NCBI GenBank assembly: GCA_030512335.1
Contig: JAULSU010000001.1
Coordinates: forward strand, 5,146,001 to 5,210,000
Length of the DNA: 64,000 bases
DNA from: Immersiella caudata
Taxonomy: Eukaryota; Ascomycota; Sordariomycetes; Sordariales; Lasiosphaeriaceae
Direction: 5' to 3'
The position numbers and the translations under genes are program-made. Each line of letters opens with the position of its first letter. Position 1 is the first letter of the stretch. Below, one piece after another: positions 11,406-22,235 of the stretch. The notes under the pieces were generated by a model. That model saw nothing but the letters and a program-made list of their open reading frames with translations, was not told where the DNA came from and made no database searches.

Positions 11406-13226
11406 TCACCGAAACGTATTGCGAGGTGAGGGACTCTCAACCCTGACATCCCTGATGCCCTCGGGCATCCATCGGAAACATTCTGCCCACTTCTCCGTGC
11501 TAGCAGCATCGTCAGAGAGTCTAAAGGTAATGGTCAACTGGACCCCGCCCGGAGGCGACTCGGGCGTAGCATAGAGTGGGTTTTTCTGTATCGGAACCAG
11601 GAGAATGGACGGCAATTTGACATTTCCCGAAACCTGCCAGTGCAGCGGGGAGGGAAAGCTCGTCACCATTTGCTTCTCCGGATTCTGGTCTTGTATCATT
11701 TTGGGATACTGAGAGAACAGCTTTGCGTGGAGCTCGGCAGCCGACAGTGGGTTCCGAGACTTTTGACTAGCCCTCATCCGGAGCTGGTCTGCAAGTTCGC
11801 GAGTGAATGCTCCACGACTGAGCAGCTTGACATGGTCCTCGCTAGCCGACGCGGCAATCAGCTCTAGCACACCCAGAAGAGGGGCCATTTTTGGTGAAGG
11901 GTAGTATGCCGCGTCCATAATGATCAGAGTGTCGGAAGAGGCCATCTCTAGAGACCGCTGTATGTAACTCCACTTGATCGCAGAATCGGTATCGGCTTGC
12001 TGAGAGCTGTAACGGGCGAGACAAAATGTGAGCAGGTGAAAAGGGGAGAGGGAGTGTTTCATCACGAACCTAGCAAGAACCATCTCACGATCAGCATCTA
12101 GATAGCTGTGCCCACTATAGTAGACAATTTTAAGAACGTCGCGTTGGTCCTGGTTTTCGAGGAACGCTTGCAGCTCCCGATTTAACCATCTCCACGACGA
12201 GCCTTTAGACCCGTCGGATGATTCTGGGATCGCCTTGGTTTGAAACGTATAGTTGTAGTACTGTTGGAGAACGCCCCCAAGCTCATCCATAGCACTCCTG
12301 GCGCGAGGATCTCTGTCTTCTTGCCAGTGTACAAAAAGTGCAGATGCAGCAGAATAACGACAGCGGTAGGGACTCATAAGGATCCGTGAGGCGGTAGCCT
12401 GCAAGTCGTTTAGCTTTTGGCCCTCAACGCCGGGCAGAGCGGCCATGCCGGCGGGCTTGTCGGGCCGGGGGCCTGATGGTAAGGGGGTCCTGATCCGCGA
12501 GTCGTTGGGTGGCGGACGGCCGGGGTGGGTAGGGGAGACGTCAACGTCCATCTCCTGTGGGTCATGTGTGAAGAGCGCCTTGGAGTTCAACGGCGCTGGG
12601 CTCAGTGGACGTTGGCCACTCGGCGCCAGGTCCGCCTGCATCGACGGGCTGTGGGAGCGGAACTTCCTAGCCGCATCTTCCCAGGTCATGCCATGATGAT
12701 TTGGATGGCACTGACGGCATTCTCCGTGTCAGCGCGTACTTTTGCGACAGTGTCTAGGGGGTTTGCGCCTTACCGCGACTCTCCTCCTCCGGCAATCCGA
12801 ACACGCGCCAAGCTTGCGGATCAAGGCGGCCCTTTCGCGCTGCAAGGCCGAAAGCGGGCCAGTGCGCCTCCGGGTGGGCCGGTGTTGTTTTACACCGACA
12901 TCGCTTCCATCCTTGACAGAAAACACGGCCTGGCTGGCGTAGTTGGACGATTGCTCCACAGAATATGCGGTTGCGGTCGAGTCGTTGGATGCAAGCGTCG
13001 CGAGCGTAGCACCCGTAGCAGTCGTCGATGTCGACGACGTCGTGTCTTTCCTCACCGGCGCCGGGTTGCCATCGGAGTGCAACCCATGGCCCTCACGGAT
13101 GCCGTTTGTGACATGGTGTTGGTTGTGGTTCTGGCCTGGGGTATCCCCATTGGTGGGGGGTTGTTGCTCAGAATGAGGCGCATCACTCTTGGGCGGTGCC
13201 TCAGCCAGGCTGGGAGCTTGATGCAT
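11406..13226 (-). CDS. Caspase-fold (peptidase C14-like) protein lacking catalytic cysteines, with half zinc-cluster motif
   Basis: Two exons on the minus strand, 12774-13226 and 11406-12710, joined by a 63-nt phase-0 intron (GTAAGG donor); 585 aa. Residues 1-110 are Thr/Ser/Asn-rich. Residues 120-158 read GPLSALQRERAALIRKLGAC and continue as C-x2-C-x6-C-HPNHH, the first half of a Zn2Cys6 cluster; the join across the intron restores ACHPNHHGMTW. From about residue 250 the caspase-like region holds YYSGHS (His352) and then LIIMDAAYYPS. Related fungal proteins, as I recall them, carry a Cys-Cys pair after this Asp; here both are Ala (418, 419). GVLELIAASASE and FTRELADQLR follow, also family-like. 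It is probably proteolytically inactive. The exact family was assigned by eye only. Confidence 0.7.
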
Positions 13227-16200
13227 TCTTTGCCTCGAGCGTTGTCAGTCGGACAACAGTCCCATATTCGAGGGCGATGCGGCTATAAGCCCCGGCGTTC
13301 ACTCTCTCGTTGCCCGATTGACCCCAAGGTTTTTTTTTTTTTCCCTGTCGACCTTTTATCCCGGTTTAGTGTGGTCCCTGTCTGATGCACTGCAAGTGCG
13401 TCTCGGCGGCGCTTGCGGGGAACCACGAACGATGCCGGAGGGGTGACAAGGGGGGAAGTTAAAAGCCCAAGTGCTCTGCGACCTCGCGGGGAAGCACGAG
13501 GGTGGTTGACATACGATGCTCGGTGAGCAGCGGTGAACGGCGAGCGAGGGCTGCTCGAGGGGGCGGATGCCGTGCACAACACCAAAATCGTCAGCAGCAA
13601 CAGTCAAGACGGACACGCGGGGATTTGCGTATGGTCACGCAAGACCCTGCGCTAGTGGGTTTTCGTCCCTTTTTGACCGAAGGCCGAGTCCGGAGCAATT
13701 CTGGCGAGAGGGCGGAAAATGCCAACGGGATCCCGGGAGCGTGGGAAATAAGAGGGAGAACCGCCTGGCATCAACCGAGAGCAGAGCGGAACGGGACGCA
13801 GCGCGATAGGGAGAGCCCAAAACGGAAGCCAAACATAAAAAGATATCTACAAGAGTCCCCGCAACGAACGGACGCCGCAGAGACGCAAGAAGGGGAATTG
13901 GGGGGACGGTGAGGGGCAAGGGCAACGAAAAGGAAAATAAACTTCAAAAGGCAAAAATTGGGCCGTTGAAGTCCACGAGAACGTCGAAAAGGAAACAAAT
14001 ATAACCGGGACCCTCTGAGTGGGACGAAAGGGCCAAACAAGAGTACCGAGATGCGCAAGTCAGGTGCTCAACTGCTGCAGGTGAAGAAGGGGGAGGTTCT
14101 CGGTGCAAGGGTCGACGGTCGACTCGCTCCGGAGGGAAGCAGCGACTCTGACCGGGACGGGGGAGCACGGGGCATTTGATCTTCACTGGAGGCTTCGATT
14201 GCGGCTTTCGAGTTGCTTTGGGTAACTGCAATGGACGCCCAGCGAGCAGGCCGCCAGCACGCCACACCCTCTCGACCCTCTCGATGCGCAGAATGGGGGG
14301 AGCTTTAATTTTTCGCCCACACCGCGATAGGCCTCATGTCGAGCACTCGCAATCAAGCGCCGGCCCATTTCTCATTGCCTAGGTTTTCGGCTGGCGACGT
14401 GGATCCTGGATCCTGCCCGCCATCTGCCAGCTCAGACCTTTGAACACCTTCACGCGTCTACCGAAGCCACCTTGGTGGGCGCGCCAGCCTCTCTGCAGCA
14501 TGATGGTCGGTCACTTCTCGCTTTCGGCCATGCTCCCATGCCGCCATCCCAACCAAGGTAATAAGCGTTGCACATACACCACACCCTCCGGCGGTTGCGA
14601 TATCGAGGCGGCCCGGGTCCTAGAGGCTGCCAGGCCCAGGTCCCAAGGCAGGAGAGTAACGACAACAGCAGCACGAGCTGCTCCCTCATCAACCACCGGA
14701 TGGCTCGTGGGCAGACACCGACGCCGGCCAATGGTGAGATTCACCGTGTCATGCCGCACGCCTCACCGCTATCGCCCATCCGATAGGCCGTGTTCGCCGG
14801 CTCCACCAAGCCGACCTGCCACCCAGTCGAAGGTGGGGCGGGGTTCTGGAGCAGAGCCAGGGCGCGCTGGCGCTCCGCGCGCTACCTCCCTTTAGTCGTC
14901 GATTTCCATTCACCGTGGCCTCTGCGTGGTTCCCCGACACCAGGAAAAGCACGACACCCGACTCAGATGCTACGCGAACGGGCGGGCTTGCACCCTGACC
15001 CCCAACCCTATTTTGCTTTGCATCGCGGCCTTACACGTCAAGCAATCTTGGCGGACAGCCGGGACACGAGATGATTGACCTTCTCGTCAATCCGCCTGGC
15101 TTGGGGCACTTTAGCAACCGGCCCTTGTCCAGTTCCCTTTCTCTGTGCTCTTATTATCCGGACCCCAGTTGGATTGTACAATACTTCAATATGGTGTACG
15201 GAGCACTCTGCATCTCCCGGACGGGCTGCTCTGGGACAGCCCCGCGCGCACGAAAAAGCTCCAGTCCATGTGCAGACGACGGCCTCTCTCCTTTGGGAAT
15301 TCCCTGCGGTCGTGGATGGACAGTTACCTGATGCTCTTCTGAGGTACCGTCATGCCATTCGTTCAGCCCCCCTCCCTAACGCTGGTCGCTCCGCCTGCGG
15401 GTTCACTCAAGGCGAACACTCAGCAGCGAGCTGCATTCTCGCCGACGAATTATTGCAGCCAGGCCGCCGCGGGGAGCCTCAAAACGCGGGATGGTGGTCG
15501 TCGCGATGGGACCGGTGTTACTTGCGACGGGGTCGACCACCACACACGGGGCATCCAGCGTCCTTTGTATGGCGTCCGCGGCATCAGAAGCCATCCACTC
15601 AGCAGTTGCGCGGCGCCTCGGCGCCCATGAGAAGCCCTGTCTCCGTCTCCGTCGTCGTGCTTCGTCCAACCGTCTTTTTTTGCGGGCTGCTATCAGTAAC
15701 CCCAGCCATTCCGCGCCCCTCCTTTCTCCAGATTCTAGGCTCGGAATGGCTGGATTTGTCAATTCCCTGCCTTGGGCCACACCTCTCTTAGGCTGCTCAG
15801 ATGCAGCGAGGGGATGCTGATACTTTCCCGCCGCCACCTTCCGCGGCAGACCTGCATCGCAACGGGGCTCCAACTGCATGTGCAACAACAGCACGCACTG
15901 CGCTGGAATCTGGCATGTACAGTTGTCCGCGCTCGACGGTCGATAGGCCAGCAAATCCACGGCTTTTCTGTCCTATCAGGGTGCCGATGGGCGCGCCTTG
16001 ACGTTTCGCAAATTGCATTAGCCTTGCTCGGTTTGGCGGTCCCGCTCAACGTCGACTCCCGGCAGCGAACGGAGCAGCACGTTGTTACCCCGGACGGCTT
16101 CAGCTTCACTCTTCCCCACGCGCCCTACCCTCAGAGGGTGCTGTCATCTGAAGGCTCATGCATTGATACCTGTGATACCAAACTCCAGCAAGCCGTCCAA

Positions 16201-18417
16201 TCAAGCAAGGATAGCGCTCGCTACCCTGTTTATTGCTTTTCCTTTTGCGGCCCCTCTCACGCTCTCTGTACCTAAGGTGCCCAAAGAAAGGGCCGGCGGT
16301 GATTCGAGCCGCGGTTGCATCTATGCACCCTCAGGCTCACACCTCGCCTGAGGTCTCGGTGGGACGGTCAACCCGAGTGAGGCATGGTATTTCGCCTTGT
16401 GGAGAGCACAACCGGCTCAAGGAGCTATCCGTGCTGCCGTTACGGCGTATTGTGTAGACTTTTGGCGCTCCGACGAGGAGTTGAGCTAAAAGCTAAATCT
16501 CGAACCTTCACCAAGTTTTGTGCAGTTCCACTTCTCCCATTGCTGACTGCGGGTTGCCAGTCGTCGAGCATTGATCTTTCTCCGTCAGGCTCGAGGTAAA
16601 GAATGAGGCATTTCTCGGCCGGCTAGTGATACCTCGCAGGAGAGCCCGACGGACAACCTGCCAATGCCAGCTCATCCGTCTGGAGAGGAGGAACACAACA
16701 GGATCCATGCATGTACCGATTTGCCTACTGATGCCCAATCATGGTCAGAGGGAAAAGGCGCAAAAGGCGAATTATACTTGACCGGGTGGAGCAATATGCC
16801 ATTCGAGCTACTCAGCCATCTCTCCACGGAAGCTAATGACAGCGTCCATAGAAGTTAAGTACCTGGTGTCTCGTGATACTAACCTCCCGAGCCGAAGTCG
16901 CTCGCTCCACAACCTACCGTCTACGCTGAAGCAAGGCCATTGCCGAGTGACGCTTTGGATGAAATGTTTTAAAGAAGTGCAGGAATACCGTACTGAGCGC
17001 TGACTAACTTCCTGCACCCTCCCCGCTAACAGCCCCGACACAGCAAGTCCTCTCTGGGAAGGAGAGCTGCCTTTGGAAAATTCCATTGAAGAGAAGGCTG
17101 GAGATGTGCAGGAGTGGAGACGCGTCGTTAGGTTGAGGCTGCAGTCCCCAGACCACGCCATGGCCGAATCATGTTCCAGACGTGCTGTGTGCCGATGAGA
17201 GTGGATGGTATTTTGTCCAAGTGAATCCACGCTCTACGCAGCCGGCCCCGTTTGCTTTGCCGTCACCGAGGAACGCGTGAGGCGTGGAGATTCTGAGTGG
17301 GTTTGTTCAAGAGCAAACCACCGAGAAGGGACTCGGGCGGCAAGAGCGGCATGTCGCGTGCAGCTCGTGCCGGAGTTTGGTGTGGTTACGGTCAAACTGG
17401 AGTTGAAGCGCTCCCATATTGCTGTGCTTCGTGTTGTAGGAGGTTGATACTTCTGATGCCTTCATCTCTAAGGCAAGTGGGCGGCAACTTGAACGTCAGA
17501 CTGCCAGATCCAGTGCCCGAGCCGGCCTCAAAAGTTCCTCCTCGGGGTTGCTCTTGAGCTGGCTGTGGCGCGGAAGTCTGGCACCGGATCGACTGCAACG
17601 CTGCCTTCCAAGGGATAATGGAAGTAGGCAGTGTCGGGTTTCTTTGGATCATTGCCTGCTCATTGTGGCACCAGTCCAAACCCAACAGGAAGGCTGCGGA
17701 GTGCGAGAGGATGATCGTGATGTCTGTCGCCTTCGAATGACGCTCCCTTTCGCGATCCCCCTCCTGCCCGGCGAACACGAGGCCACCACACTAGGTGCAT
17801 GTCCTTCAACTTACGGTAACTTTCGCTAGAGTTTGGAGACCCCTGAACGGAGAAGATGGCTTCCCTTGATGCTGGGTGGGACCGAAGGAACCTGGCCTGG
17901 ACGATTCTTTGAGCTTCTTTGATGAGGAAGGGGCCCACGGGAGAAAACCACCTCGGTCGCGGATGCCTCTAAAATGTCCCAAAATCCCTATCGACAAAGT
18001 TTATCTCCGGCTCCAATCCCCCACGGTAGCCGGCATACCTGAGATCTCGGGATGTTGCCTGTTGTGATGGGGCAGGAGCGGAACTCCAGTCACCGCCACG
18101 AGCCTGGAGGGTTCATGAACTCTGGATGTCGGTCACTTCTGCTTGGGTACCGTACAAGAGGAGTACTTGTATTGCTAGCACCACTCACCGAGGTGAGTCG
18201 AGCGCATCTCAGGGAAGGAGATCACGACCGGCAATACTCTGCGTCTCTACCTCCTATGCCAACTGCTGCGGTTTTGCATCTACTCCTTATCATCATTGTA
18301 AACCAAACACTCGCTTTTGTCACCCCATACCGTGCCCTCGAGTCCGCATTCGTTAAACTGAATTTCTACGTTGTCCGCAGAGGACTCGGCGTTCGTTTCT
18401 AGGCAGTATTCTACAAC
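13227..18417. other. 5.2 kb gene-free block between divergent genes
   Basis: No ORF here resembles a known protein, frames change constantly on both strands, and no transposase, reverse transcriptase, tRNA or long repeat is visible. Composition is GC-rich, not the AT-rich bias left by strong RIP. It contains a T-run near 13330-13342 and a GGATCCTGGATCCTG duplication near 14403. It lies between the 5' end of the pseudo-caspase gene and the 5' end of the ATP-grasp gene, so promoters, long leaders or non-coding transcripts are the likely content. Confidence 0.5.
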
Positions 18418-19835
18418 ATGGCCGCCAAGATAATCCGTCGTTCCCAGTCTTTCTTCATCGAGCAGGTCGACGTCTTCAAAGAGAGGAGGAGGGTGCGTGC
18501 GAAGTCGCTAGGCCAAGTTGACGACCCGTCTGTTGATCGGAAGTGTTGGAAAATCCTGTTGACCGACGGCAGAGGCATCACCGCGCGCCAGCTGGCTACC
18601 GCGCTTCAACTCAAAGGCCATATTGTCCACGTCGTCTGCCCCTCCGAGCCCGCGCCCCCACCCCCGTTCGGTGTCGGTAGATACTTGAGTATTCCGAAGG
18701 GCAGAGTTCACTACGTCACGGTGAACGAACCGTCGATTTGGGTCGAAGACATTCTCAAGATTCCTAGGGACTTCAAAATCCACACCGTCATCCCCGTGCA
18801 CGACAAGATCCACCTGATCTCTGCGAACACCGAAACTTTCCTCGACCAAGGCCTCCGTATGGCCGTCCCGCCGACGAGACATCTCCGTTATCTCGTAAAC
18901 GAGCCAGCCATCTGCAAAACGCTCGACCTCCTCAAGGTCAATCAGCCTGCGTACAGGATTGTCAGCTCGAAGAGGCAGCTGTTAAGCTTTTTCAACGACT
19001 ATGGTGACTGGGAAGTGAGCGAACAGAGTGAAGAAGGTGTACAAGGGTCAGCGGCGTCGGATTCCCGGGGCAAGCTGGTGTTTTGTTGGGCCAGAGATTG
19101 TCGTCAAGTTCCACTTCAGTACCAGCGGTGGTGGCATCCGCCGGGCGAAACGGCTGGACGACTACCTGACCATGGAACACCAGGAACCAGAACCCTGGAA
19201 CGATGATGGTCAGAAATCGGTTATTGAGGAACATAGGCCGGAGGACCTCTACATCAGAGTGCAGGGAGTTGTCGACCGCGGAAGGCTGGTTAGATGGCAC
19301 GCGTAGTGCTGCGACACTGCAATGGCAAACGTTGACAACCCTGACCATAGTCTAGGCTTTTGGGATGAGGTCCTGCCACAAGAGATACACGAGCGACTTC
19401 CGGTACAGGGACCAGCCACTGTCAATTGGCAACAGGCTACTTTGGCATGGGTTCTTGTCCATCGATCTGCTTGAGAACACGGTAGAGCCCGGGGCCGAGG
19501 GGGGAATCGTTGTCGTCGACGTTAGCCCACGCGTGCCATTTCTCGTGCACTCATTCCTGTGCGCTAACGATTTGGTCGAAGCCTTCCTCCGGACCGCGTC
19601 CCCTCAGAAGGCCGCAATGCCACTGAATCGAGTTTTGTTTGCTTCTATCCCAACCAATGCGACTGACCAGAATGACCCTTCTCAAGTCGATTGCTACCTT
19701 TGTGAAACAGCATATATTGGAGGTCAGCATCTAGCGTGCTCCGGGGCGAGTTCGAGTGATTTCATAACCACATTAGGGGGGTCCGAAGTTGACTGCTACA
19801 GCCGCGAGGGGCTTGCGCTGAACAAGCGGCGGTGA
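18418..19835 (+). CDS. ATP-grasp-fold protein (carbamoyl-phosphate-synthase-like), product unknown
   Basis: Proposed exons 18418-19014, 19097-19302 and 19370-19835 (422 aa). Seen: a preATP-grasp N-terminus with KILLTDGRGITARQLATAL and HIVHVVCPSEP, then TVIPVHDKIHLISA and AVPPTRHLRYL. Joining at 19014/19097 gives GDWEIVVKFHFSTSGGGIRR, the nucleotide-binding loop region. Next come IEEHRPEDLY and VVDRGRLVRWHA, then RLLWHGFLSIDLLENT and VVVDVSPRVPF near the metal-binding end. ATP-grasp enzymes ligate a carboxylate to an amine or similar nucleophile through an acyl-phosphate; the substrate here cannot be told. Splice sites were inferred from frame and motif continuity. The second donor (GTAGTG) is weak and the C-terminus is uncertain; further exons or partial decay are possible. 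Confidence 0.6.
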
Positions 19836-20038
19836 AATTGACCGAGTTGACGGAGGCAAACCTAAGGGAAAAGGCACGGCGAGAAACGGCGGGGGGGAGG
19901 GGGAAGGAGGACACAGAAGAGGGATCTGTTCAACTGGACGGGGCATCTCGGAGTCGTTCACCAGCTTCATCGATCGCTGCCGCACCGGGGAGTCAGTCAA
20001 GCCATGCATTGCTGAGCCTCCAAGCATCGCTGCTGAAC

Positions 20039-20648
20039 ATGAGCCAGGACAGCTTGTTGAAGGTCCCAGATCGAAGAGCATTGGAGAGAGAGCATCTAAG
20101 AAAATCCCAAGAGGAACAAGATAGGGCCTATATACGGATGAGGGGTGGGAAACTGCTGTACAAGCAAATATTGCGGGAAGAAAAAGCGGCGGCGACGCGA
20201 GGCGATTCGGGGAAGAAAACAACTTCTGGCAAACCAGAAAGCGGTTCTGGAGCTCGACGAAGGAAAACCTCGAGAGTATATTGTGTTAATCCAGTACCTC
20301 ATCACCACAAAGCCAACCAAGCGGGCCGTCTCGAGGAAAAGAGCGAAATGTATGGTTGGGAGGGTGAGGACGGGAGGCGGCAGGTTTCAGCAAGCTCGAC
20401 CGTGTATCTCGGGCTCCGGAGCAACCTTACAGAGGTCAGCCGTCTACAAACCCTGGCTGGAGAAGGCACAATTCTCTTGCTTCAGGTTGACTGCAAAATT
20501 CTAGGACTTCGACATCAACGGCTTCGACATCAACGACTTCGACATCAACGACTTCGACATCAACCCCGTCAGCTTGGTCAAGAACTCCAACGGGACTTAC
20601 TTTGAAGCCGAAACAAGAGAGCCCGCAGCAAAGCAATCCCCCGGATGA
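20039..20648 (+). CDS. Putative low-complexity protein with DFDIN repeats, tentative
   Basis: Tentative model: exon 20039-20434, intron 20435-20504 (GTCAGC donor, TTCTAG acceptor, 70 nt), exon 20505-20648. Both exons are phase 0 and the intron would remove a TAG that otherwise stops the repeat frame. The first exon is Arg/Glu/Ser-rich. The second encodes four DFDIN/GFDIN units and then PVSLVKNSNGTYFEAETREP before TGA. The frame stays open upstream to 19802, so these could instead be later exons of the ATP-grasp gene. A competing frame (20145-20504) covers the same DNA. No function is recognisable. Confidence 0.25.
20505..20564 (+). repeat. 15-bp minisatellite, four units
   Basis: Unit GACTTCGACATCAAC occurs four times in tandem; the second unit starts GGC instead of GAC. 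In one plus-strand frame it encodes DFDIN repeats, in another LRHQR repeats, and on the minus strand VDVEV-type repeats. The 15-nt period preserves every frame. Confidence 0.9.
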
Positions 20649-22235
20649 CGATGCGCAATCCACAGACGCCTCGTCAAATTCCTCATTGAGCTTTCCCCCC
20701 TTGAACCCAGAAGAGCCATAAAAGCCCTACAAGGCTCCGGGGTGTGGCGGCATGTTCCAAGAGACTCAAGACTCGATACTCGTATTGACGTGGGAGAGCC
20801 TATGGGGTGCGCATGTACCTATTACCGACGAGTATTGAAGAGTAAAAAGGAGATGTTCTTTGGTCGTGAGGCTGCCAAATGGGTAACCTTTAGAGAATTG
20901 AAGAGAATGGCCACTAAATGGAAGAGGAACAGGACCGTGGAGGAGACGTGTGTGGATCTAAAAGGTGCCGTGTTTCTGGTAGAGGCACATCGGAGGCGGT
21001 TGGACGCTAGGTGCAGGAGATACGGAGCGGATAAAAGAGTTCGGCTTGGAGATGGTCGGGCATCCTGCGAGGAGGGCATATATATGCCATGACCAAGAGG
21101 AGGCGGTGAAGCGACTTTTTTTTTTTTTTTGGTTTCATGGGCTCGATTGTATTTGTGTCAGCGTCCATGTTGTTTGTCAGAGCTTGTGGGAGTTTATGTT
21201 AAGGTATAGCGATTCCAGAATGATAGGAATATTTACCGGCACGAAGCTGGCTGACTTTCCACGCCCGTCCATCGGGTGGGTGCCGGGGTTCCGTACAAGT
21301 CGTGCCGTGCTCCTTCGGCCCCACATTGATTCCCGAAGGCGGCCGCAGGAGTCTGATGCAGCAGCTTGGCCGCACCGCGGTCAGCCGATCCGCCGAAACC
21401 GAGTGCATGTGAGCCAACATTGCTCGGTTGCAGGAACCACGCGCTCACGAACTGCGTGCTTGCACGCCTTTTGCAATTTGCAACTTGCAATATAGGATTT
21501 GCGCCCAGCAAATATATGCTGGTTGGCGGACCGGTGGTGTTGATCGCACAACAGGGTTTATTGATGCGGTACCTTCAACACTAGTGTTTTCCCCTCCCTA
21601 GGCTTGCACGTTTCGTGGCATTAGTTGCAGTAGTCTCCATTTTGCCTTTTCATTTCAACCTGTCGCCTTCTTTTGGAAAGGAAAAGGGAACGCGAAGAAG
21701 AGAGACATCTATTGGAATTGCTCAGGCGGTTCTGGATTCCTCACGTTTCGATAGCGTGTGTAAGGATTGGTGATTGCTTATGTACTTGGGTTAGTATAGG
21801 TATTGTGGAGAGCTGAATCGGTCGGTAGCGGTGCGGCGTCGGTGTTATCGGTTGGCTGCGCTGGTTTGATAAGAGGGGCGAATTTCGTCAGAGCTGGCAC
21901 GGTGCTTCGCTGGGATTTGCGCATTTCGCCGGCCTACCTGAGAAGTGTTACGCCTCCGCTGTGTTTTTTCTTGTACTCTGCTCTCTTTACATTATTGTCA
22001 CGCGCTTTTTTTTTCTCTTTCGTCTGGTTTCAACAAACAACGAGACGGATTACTTCTTTGGTTCTCCTTTGTTCCCTCTGGGGTGATAGACTGACCACTT
22101 CTTGAGGTGTCGCTTTCCCGTTATTCGTTTGAGTTCCACCCGCCGCCGGTTTCCGATCCGATCCGATCACCGTATTTTGGGATCCCTCTTTACGAAGGCG
22201 GCGCTGCGACGCGCGCCAGACGACAGGTCGATAAG

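Larger units (their letters stand above)
19836..22235. other. Poorly resolved region downstream of the ATP-grasp gene
   Basis: Open frames in several registers run from 19836 to about 21092 without a recognisable domain (see the DFDIN entry). One is a 116-codon frame at 20742-21092, rich in Arg and Lys. From 21100 to 22235 no coding signal is visible; the stretch holds a long T-run (about 21115-21130) and T/CT-rich tracts near 21960-22030, which look like the promoter and leader of the zinc transporter gene. Confidence 0.4.

Noticed and set aside
15075..15791. 238-codon plus-strand ORF in the 5.2 kb gap
   Set aside because: The translation is rich in Ser, Arg, Pro and Cys without any motif, and opposing ORFs overlap it. 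It looks like chance openness in GC-rich DNA.
16296..16312. GATTCGAGCC, resembling a tRNA B box
   Set aside because: The flanking bases do not form a T-arm stem and no A box or acceptor stem is found at the right distance.
13227..18417. RIP-degraded transposon
   Set aside because: The region is not AT-rich, lacks TpA excess by eye, and has no terminal repeats or transposase or polymerase motifs.
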